NCBI GenBank assembly: GCA_015233465.1
Contig: JADFXP010000005.1
Span: 1-64,000 of the forward strand
Direction: 5' to 3'
Length of the DNA: 64,000 nt
DNA from: Candidatus Magnetominusculus dajiuhuensis
GTDB lineage: Bacteria > Nitrospirota > Thermodesulfovibrionia > Thermodesulfovibrionales > Magnetobacteriaceae
The number at the start of each line of letters is the position of its first letter. Position 1 is the first letter of the stretch. Made by a program: the position numbers and the translations under genes. Below, in pieces: positions 58,981 to 64,000 of this stretch. The notes under the pieces are model-generated. The model was not told where the DNA came from, did not search any database, and was given only the letters and a program-made list of their open reading frames with translations.

Positions 58981-59056
58981 TGGAGGCGGCGGCCGGATTC
59001 GAACCGGCGCATAAAGGTTTTGCAGACCTCTCCCTTAGCCGCTTGGGTACGCCGCC
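58981..59056 (-). tRNA. tRNA-Cys(GCA) with encoded CCA
   Basis: The minus-strand cloverleaf has acceptor stem GGCGGCG / CGCCGCC, anticodon GCA in the loop of GGTCTGCAAAACC, T-arm GGTTCGAATCC, discriminator U and genomic CCA. GCA plus U73 identifies cysteine. It is a normal tRNA-Cys, not tRNA-Sec. Confidence 0.95.
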
Positions 59057-59058
59057 AA

Positions 59059-59184
59059 TAAAGTTAAAAACTAAAAACTAAAAGTTAAAAACATTTAATG
59101 AAAAGCTAAAATATTATATAACAAAAAGAAATAAAAAAACTTTTTATTTAAATGCCTTTCAATTTTAGTTTTTCACTTTTCACT
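59059..59184. repeat. AT-rich inverted repeat near tRNA-Cys
   Basis: AAAGTTAAAAACTAAAAAC and AAAAGTTAAAAAC on the left face TTTTAGTTTTTCACTTTTCAC on the right. It resembles 22496-22586. Confidence 0.45.
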
Positions 59185-59202
59185 CATAAAAAACATAGTT
59201 TT

Positions 59203-61293
59203 TTATGTCTCTTCTTCGTCTTTCTTTCTTGAATCTATGATTTTTTGAGCAATATGAGACGGCACTTCCTCATAATGCGCCATCTCCATAGAATAAATCC
59301 CTCTTCCAGAGGTCATACTATGGAGTTGATTTGCATATGTCAACATCTCTGACATCGGGACAAAGGCTATAATCTGCTGCGTTCCGCCTGTTTGAGATTC
59401 TACTCCCTGTACCCTGCCTCTTCTTCCATTGAGATCGCCAATCACTATGCCAAGCGTCTCATCTGGAATATAAAATTCCGCTTTAACTATTGGTTCAAGC
59501 AATATTGGAGAGGCATCCATAACTGCCTTCCTTATAGCAAATGATCCAGCCATCTTAAATGCCATCTCTGATGAATCAACCGTATGATAAGACCCGTCAA
59601 ATACCGTTACCTTGACATCAACAAGCGGATACCCTGCCAATATGCCCTGTTTCATCTTATCAACAATTCCCTTTTCAATTGCAGGGATATAATTTTTAGG
59701 GATAGCTCCGCCAACGATTGCATTTATAAACTCAAATCCGCCGCCATGTGGAAGAGGCTCAATCTCTATATGACAATCTCCATATTGCCCGCGCCCGCCG
59801 GATTGTTTTTTATATTTTCCTTGCGCAACGCTTTTTTTCTTAATAGTCTCTTTATATGGAACCTGAGGAGAATGAAGCTCTACTTCTACGCCGAATTTTC
59901 TCTTTAATTTATGGAGAGTAACCTCTAAATGCGCCTGACCCATACCCGAAATAATCAATTCATTAGAATCTGGATCCCTATGAAACCTTAATGTCGGATC
60001 TTCATCCAATATTCTATGCAAACCAGTGCTGACCTTTTCCTCATCACCCTTAGTCTTTGGGGTAATGGCATAAGAAATCATTGGCTCGGCAAATACCATT
60101 GGATCAATACTTATCTGTCTTGATTCATCGCATAATGTATCGCCAGTTACAGTGTCTTTGAGCTTTGCGACAACTCCAATATCCCCAGGGCCTAAAACAC
60201 TTGTCTGAATCTGATTTTTACCAACTAAATATGAAATGCTCCCTACCCTTTCCTTAACTCCCTTTGTAGAATTATACACAAAGGAATCTGCCTTTAGCTG
60301 TCCAGTAAAAACCCTAAAAAGACTTAATTTGCCAGCAAAAGGGTCTGCTATTGTCTTAAATACATATAAAGACATAGGCTCTTTAACAGAAGGATTTAAT
60401 ATAATTTTTTCGCCTGTCTTTAGGTCTTTGGCAGTAACCTTAGAAATCTTAGCCATCTCATCAGGGGAAGGAAGACATTGAACTATAACATCCATTAATT
60501 CAGCAACTCCGACATTTTTAGCCCCAGTACCGCAAAGTACAGGGATAAAACTCTGTGTAACATCGCCCTCATGCAGACCTTTAACAATCTCATCCTGAGT
60601 AAGTTCTTGACCATCAAGATATTTTTCAATAAGTTTATCATCTGATTCAGCAATCTTTTCAACGAGCCTTTTGCGATATTCAGAGATTGTATCAGCCATA
60701 TCAGGAGGAAGAGGGATTTCAATTGGTTTTCCATCAGTTGCCTTATACGCCTTCATGTGGAGAATATCTACGATTCCTTGAAATGTTTCACCAGCGCCAA
60801 TTGGGATATTTAAGGCAACCGCCTCTTTTGCAAATGTATCTTCAATTGCCTTTAGGGCCATCTTGAAATCGGCATTTTCTCTATTCATCTTGTTTACAAA
60901 AATAACCCTTGGGAGATTAAATTCATCTGCATATTCCCAAGCCTTAACGGTCTCAGCCTTGATGCCAGAGATTGCGCTTGAAAGAACTATAGCACTGTCA
61001 GCAACCTTTAGACAGCCGCGCGAATCTTGAAGAAAATTAATAAAACCGGGGGTATCAATGAGATTAATTTTATGTCCAAGCCAATCAAAATGAACAACTG
61101 CAGAGCTTACAGAGATCTTTCTTTCGATTTCTTCAGGTTCAAAATCAGTAACTGTATTGCCATTTTCAACCGCACCAGTTCTGGTAATAACGCCAGCATT
61201 TAAAAGCATAGTCTCAACCAAAGTTGTCTTGCCAGATTTATGATGGCCTATGACAGCTACATTTCTAATCTTTTTAACATCAATGTCAGACAT
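59203..61293 (-). CDS. EF-G paralogue (FusA2-like) with altered G4 motif
   Basis: A 696-aa translational GTPase. G1 is GHHKSGKT, G3 is DTPGFINF, and EF-G domains II-V are present (RFHRDPDSNELIISGMGQAHLEV, GGRGQYGDCHIEI, SGRGIYSMEMAHYEEVP). The GHHKSGKT start marks the divergent EF-G-like paralogue group rather than main EF-G; no rpsL/rpsG/tuf neighbours exist here. The G4 motif NKxD, which selects guanine, reads NKMN (FVNKMNRENADF). That substitution would weaken GTP preference in a classical GTPase. Confidence 0.9.
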   Translation of the reverse strand: MSDIDVKKIRNVAVIGHHKSGKTTLVETMLLNAGVITRTGAVENGNTVTDFEPEEIERKISVSSAVVHFDWLGHKINLIDTPGFINFLQDSRGCLKVADSAIVLSSAISGIKAETVKAWEYADEFNLPRVIFVNKMNRENADFKMALKAIEDTFAKEAVALNIPIGAGETFQGIVDILHMKAYKATDGKPIEIPLPPDMADTISEYRKRLVEKIAESDDKLIEKYLDGQELTQDEIVKGLHEGDVTQSFIPVLCGTGAKNVGVAELMDVIVQCLPSPDEMAKISKVTAKDLKTGEKIILNPSVKEPMSLYVFKTIADPFAGKLSLFRVFTGQLKADSFVYNSTKGVKERVGSISYLVGKNQIQTSVLGPGDIGVVAKLKDTVTGDTLCDESRQISIDPMVFAEPMISYAITPKTKGDEEKVSTGLHRILDEDPTLRFHRDPDSNELIISGMGQAHLEVTLHKLKRKFGVEVELHSPQVPYKETIKKKSVAQGKYKKQSGGRGQYGDCHIEIEPLPHGGGFEFINAIVGGAIPKNYIPAIEKGIVDKMKQGILAGYPLVDVKVTVFDGSYHTVDSSEMAFKMAGSFAIRKAVMDASPILLEPIVKAEFYIPDETLGIVIGDLNGRRGRVQGVESQTGGTQQIIAFVPMSEMLTYANQLHSMTSGRGIYSMEMAHYEEVPSHIAQKIIDSRKKDEEET

Positions 61294-61333
61294 GTTACCC
61301 CCATGATAATATTAGTTTAATATAAAAATATAA

Positions 61334-61732
61334 TTATATATTTTTTACTATATATTTTTCATATTTGTCTACAAAGTTTTGAGCAGCTGGTTTAATTTCA
61401 TCAATATCTTCCTGCGTAATGTCTTTTTGTTCTAGATAATCACCAATTTGTCTCAACTCAAATGCACGATGCAAGGCCTTTGATAGTTCCTTCTCAAAAA
61501 TTCCTGTCTTTATAAATTCTTTATCAAATAATGAAATAATTCCAAAGTGTTTTGAAGAACTTAATCCTTTAAGCGATAGTAAAGCAAGCACAACATAAAA
61601 CATTGAATAATACAGCCTATTCATAACAGAACGAAAACTCATTCCTCCAACGAGTAAAGTCTCAGCCTCTTTCATTGATTCCTTTGACTGTGACAATCTA
61701 TAAGAAATAAGAGTAATCTTTTCATTATTCAA
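61334..61732 (-). CDS. HEPN-domain protein (UPF0332-like)
   Basis: A 132-aa helical protein: SKESMKEAETLLVGGMSFRSVMNRLYYSMFYVVLALL and KALHRAFELRQIGDYLEQKDITQEDID. This is the UPF0332-type HEPN pattern with R..GDY. The R-x4-6-H ribonuclease motif of toxic HEPN proteins is not visible. It overlaps by 4 nt the upstream nucleotidyltransferase gene, forming a HEPN/MNT toxin-antitoxin-type pair. Confidence 0.82.
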   Translation of the reverse strand: MNNEKITLISYRLSQSKESMKEAETLLVGGMSFRSVMNRLYYSMFYVVLALLSLKGLSSSKHFGIISLFDKEFIKTGIFEKELSKALHRAFELRQIGDYLEQKDITQEDIDEIKPAAQNFVDKYEKYIVKNI

Positions 61733-62046
61733 AAATTTATACCCTCTTTATAAATATTTTTAATAAACAAAGATTGCCTTATTGGGCTATTTAATAAATC
61801 AGATTGAGTAATAGTAGTTGGCATAACAATTATATCTTGAGGAAAACCAGCCTCCCATGCGCAATCGCTAATATATTTTTCTAATTCATGATTAAGACTT
61901 TCAACAACCATAAATACGTCAAGGTCTGATTCTAATGTATTGTCGCCTCTTGCGCGTGAACCAAATGCCTTTATCTCTATGATATTAATTTTTTGAGATA
62001 CAAGTTCTTTAAATTGATTGATTACATTAATATCTTGTTTATCCAT
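61729..62046 (-). CDS. Minimal nucleotidyltransferase (MNT)
   Basis: A 105-aa protein with the intact polymerase-beta-like motif GSx10DxD: KAFGSRARGDNTLESDLDVFMVV. In HEPN/MNT pairs, the MNT partner AMPylates and neutralises the HEPN protein. It is translated just before the HEPN gene (4-nt overlap), and it starts directly after the stop of the RseC-like gene, so the three may be on one transcript. Confidence 0.88.
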   Translation of the reverse strand: MDKQDINVINQFKELVSQKINIIEIKAFGSRARGDNTLESDLDVFMVVESLNHELEKYISDCAWEAGFPQDIIVMPTTITQSDLLNSPIRQSLFIKNIYKEGINF

Positions 62047-62481
62047 TTATTCTTCTATAATCTCATCAATAATAGGTTTATATTCAACCTTTTTGTCTAA
62101 TCTGCTGGAAATAATCCTTGCAATAATCAAAGAAATAATCAATGCTGAAAATCCTCCTACTGCTGAAAGCACATCAAGATCAGGATTAACTATAAACATT
62201 GATAAATATTTCTTACCAAGCAGTGCGCCAATGATTAAAGAAAGCGCAGGAAAGGCATATATAAGCAGTGTTCCTTGAAGATAAGTAAGAGGTTTTGCAG
62301 TAACCCTTACCTTTTGCCCGACCTCTGCCTTAACAACATTTAAGGCATCAATAAGCATTTCATTACCCTTAGAAAGACAAGTTCCAGCGCCGTCAGAGCA
62401 ATGATCGCATGACGATTTTTTTGTGACTGCAACAATGGCAGTTACCCCGTTAACCTCTTTTACAATTCCGATTTCATTCAT
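62047..62481 (-). CDS. rseC: RseC/SoxR-reducing system family protein
   Basis: A 144-aa membrane protein. The N-terminal cysteine cluster VTKKSSCDHCSDGAGTCLS and the segment VKAEVGQKVRVTAKPLTYLQGTLLIYAFPAL lead into two TM helices (about 70-90 and 105-125). This is the RseC/MucC pattern, a protein associated with Rnf-type electron transfer and SoxR reduction in other bacteria. No rnf genes are in the window. It is first of a possible rseC-MNT-HEPN transcript. Confidence 0.85.
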   Translation of the reverse strand: MNEIGIVKEVNGVTAIVAVTKKSSCDHCSDGAGTCLSKGNEMLIDALNVVKAEVGQKVRVTAKPLTYLQGTLLIYAFPALSLIIGALLGKKYLSMFIVNPDLDVLSAVGGFSALIISLIIARIISSRLDKKVEYKPIIDEIIEE

Positions 62482-62568
62482 GATGAAAGTGTAACATATA
62501 TAAAATTATCTGTCAAAGTCTGATTTTTATAATTTGACACAAATCCACAAAAACAACTACATTAAACA

Positions 62569-63546
62569 ATGATAATTTCTATATTAAAAAAATCGGCAGA
62601 GTTGTTTGTCACATTGATTGGGATAACCCTATTGAGTTTCTTTATTATTCACCTTGTACCCGGCAAACCAACAGATGTATATACAGAACTAAACCCAAAG
62701 ATTACCCCAGAGGCAATAGAACGCCTCGACAAATACTACGGGCTTGATAAACCGATCTATGTGCAATATGGGAAGTGGATAAAGAGAATCGTAAAATTAG
62801 ACTTTGGAGATTCATTTTCAACAGACCATAGACCTGTATGGGATAAAATAAAAGAACGAATTCCAATCACATTATCAATAAATATTGCAGGAATGATAAT
62901 AATCTTTTTAATAGCGATCCCTACAGGCGTTATCTCAGCCTCTCATCAGAACAGTCTAATGGATAAGGTAATAACAGTCTTTGTGTTTATAGGATTTGCG
63001 ATACCGTCGTTTTGGCTTGCCCTTCTATGTATGATGGTCTTTGGGGTATGGCTTGGGATACTGCCAGTATCAGGGATAAAATCAATGAATTATGAAATGC
63101 TGGGTACTTTTGGAAAGGCATTAGATACGTCTAAACATCTGTTACTGCCAGTAATACTCTCAGCATTTGGCGGTATTGCTGGAATATCAAGATATATGCG
63201 GGGAAGTATGCTTGAGGTAATCAGGCAGGACTACATAATAACAGCAAGGGCTAAGGGGTTAAGTGAATTTGCAGTAATATATAAACATGCCTTGAGAAAT
63301 GCCCTTCTACCGATTATAACGTTACTTGGTCTATCCGTGCCCGGACTTATTGGCGGGAGCGTGATATTTGAGCAGATATTTAGTATACCGGGGATGGGAC
63401 AGTTATTTTATATGTCTGTAATGACAAGGGATTATCCGCTTGTGATGGGGATTTTGACTATTGGAGCGGTGCTTACGCTGCTTGGGAATATCTTAGCAGA
63501 TATTGGTTATGCGATTGCCGATCCGAGGATTAGACATAGAGGGTGA
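62569..63546 (+). CDS. dppB: Peptide/nickel-type ABC transporter permease
   Basis: A 325-aa inner-membrane permease of the DppB/OppB family with six TM helices. N-terminus [21 protein letters not shown], then [15 protein letters not shown]...DFGDSF, the EAA loop [36 protein letters not shown], and the end [17 protein letters not shown]. It pairs with a DppC-type permease and a binding protein; neither lies within the remaining 450 bp. The substrate could be peptides, nickel or others. Confidence 0.93.
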   Translation: MIISILKKSAELFVTLIGITLLSFFIIHLVPGKPTDVYTELNPKITPEAIERLDKYYGLDKPIYVQYGKWIKRIVKLDFGDSFSTDHRPVWDKIKERIPITLSINIAGMIIIFLIAIPTGVISASHQNSLMDKVITVFVFIGFAIPSFWLALLCMMVFGVWLGILPVSGIKSMNYEMLGTFGKALDTSKHLLLPVILSAFGGIAGISRYMRGSMLEVIRQDYIITARAKGLSEFAVIYKHALRNALLPIITLLGLSVPGLIGGSVIFEQIFSIPGMGQLFYMSVMTRDYPLVMGILTIGAVLTLLGNILADIGYAIADPRIRHRG

Positions 63547-63586
63547 AAAATTGTTAAAATATATTTAATAAATAACGGAGAATATT

Positions 63587-63763
63587 ATGGAAATGACACT
63601 AAATGAGATAGAACAATTGATAGAACACAAACTTATAGATTTTTTAGGAGATCCTGATTCAGGGCTAGAGTTAAGGGAAGATTTTAAAGAAAAATTAGAA
63701 AAAAGACTTAATAATCCTACATCTTCAATTTCACATGACGAGGTTATAAAATTATTTGATTAA
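63587..63763 (+). CDS. Small antitoxin candidate
   Basis: A 58-aa acidic helical protein (MEMTLNEIEQLIEHKLIDFLGDPDSGLELREDF...ISHDEVIKLFD) with CGGAG upstream of the ATG. The SHDEV segment near the end is common in small antitoxins encoded before RelE/ParE toxins. Its 3' end overlaps the following toxin gene by 8 nt. Identity rests on the partner. Confidence 0.7.
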   Translation: MEMTLNEIEQLIEHKLIDFLGDPDSGLELREDFKEKLEKRLNNPTSSISHDEVIKLFD

Positions 63764-64000
63764 AATTGAGTGGAATAAAGACGCTTTATCTGATTTGAAA
63801 AATATAGATAAAACCATAGCTCAAAGAATTATAAAAAAGATTTCTTGGATAAGAGATCATTTTGAAAATATAGTGCCTGAGAGCTTATCAAGTACTCTTA
63901 GTGGAACATACAAATATAGAATAGGCGATTGGCGGATCATCTATACTATTGAAAATGATACGGTTAAAATTCAATCTATTGGACATAGACGTGAAGTTTA
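63756..64000 (+). CDS. RelE/ParE-family toxin, cut by window end
   Basis: 81 codons are visible, starting TTG: IKIEWNKDALSDLKNIDKTIAQRIIKKISWI, then LSGTYKYRIGDWRIIYTIENDTVKIQSIGHRREV. The pattern YR.GDWRIIY and the ending GHRREVY are diagnostic of RelE/ParE-type toxins (mRNA interferase or gyrase poison). Only the last Tyr codon and the stop lie beyond the window. It overlaps the antitoxin gene by 8 nt. Confidence 0.88.
   Translation, partial: MIKIEWNKDALSDLKNIDKTIAQRIIKKISWIRDHFENIVPESLSSTLSGTYKYRIGDWRIIYTIENDTVKIQSIGHRREV

Noticed and set aside
58981-59056. tRNA-Sec possibility, given nearby selenoprotein candidates
   Set aside because: The anticodon is GCA, the acceptor stem 7 bp and there is no long variable arm: a standard tRNA-Cys.

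Overview
The window is AT-rich, densely coded DNA from a Gram-negative bacterium. The evidence is outer-membrane cytochrome/porin genes, multihaem c-type cytochromes, a membrane pyrophosphatase, separate F0 a/c genes and an Archaeoglobus-like Isc system. Gene content and order (queA-phoH-HDIG-ybeY-dgkA, GlgM/GlgE, IscR-IscS-IscU) suggest an anaerobic or microaerophilic lineage such as Nitrospirota or Desulfobacterota. That placement is inference; no rRNA is present.

Layout. 0-3 kb: a decayed alpha-amylase, two small envelope proteins (one behind a 35-bp pentanucleotide repeat) and glycogen synthase. 3-5 kb: atpB, atpE and a metallo-hydrolase. 5-9.6 kb: a small phage-derived island with a CI-like repressor, replication-type genes, a Mor-like regulator and terminase subunits, but no capsid genes. 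10-16 kb: phosphomannomutase, ManC, a response regulator, LarE and a GlcF-like Fe-S protein, separated and sometimes invaded by a dispersed palindromic repeat. 16-20 kb: comEC, radC, a HEAT protein and yacG. 20-22 kb: an ATPase plus TOPRIM-like partner (defence-like), the partner broken by a MITE-like element. 22-31 kb: a Mec-type peptidase with cysteine synthase, then one long run queH-spoIID-queA-(small membrane gene)-phoH-HDIG-ybeY-dgkA/PAP2. 31-41 kb: H+-pyrophosphatase, SulP transporter, receiver proteins, LipA, a DHH phosphoesterase and a diguanylate cyclase. 41.5-46.4 kb: an Fe-S assembly operon. 47-52 kb: cytochromes. 52-57 kb: GlgM, GlgE and TrpC. 57-64 kb: SpoT/Rel, tRNA-Cys, an EF-G paralogue, HEPN/MNT, RseC, a DppB permease and a RelE/ParE-type pair cut by the window end.

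The most unusual locus is the 41.5-46.4 kb operon. It begins with an IscR-type regulator behind a near-consensus IscR type 1 operator. It then encodes a TusA-like protein, an IscS homologue whose PLP-binding lysine is replaced by glutamine, IscU, a soluble NqrF-like reductase without the rest of Na+-NQR, and a CBS protein. It ends with two tandem secreted HMA (MerP-like) proteins. Both have an in-frame TGA at codon 39, exactly where the first metal-binding cysteine of GMTCxxC should be. Each TGA is followed at the same distance by a stem-loop with the same loop, and the two stems differ only by a compensatory C-G to U-A change. This is best read as a pair of undescribed or rarely described selenoproteins; normal ORF calling misses both.

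A second theme is a dispersed repeat, about 22 copies, each half built from two hairpins. Copies occur alone or as roughly 170-200 bp inverted pairs. They sit at stop codons of many genes and have entered the phosphomannomutase gene twice in frame, recalling Rickettsia palindromic elements. Two other short repeat families are also present.
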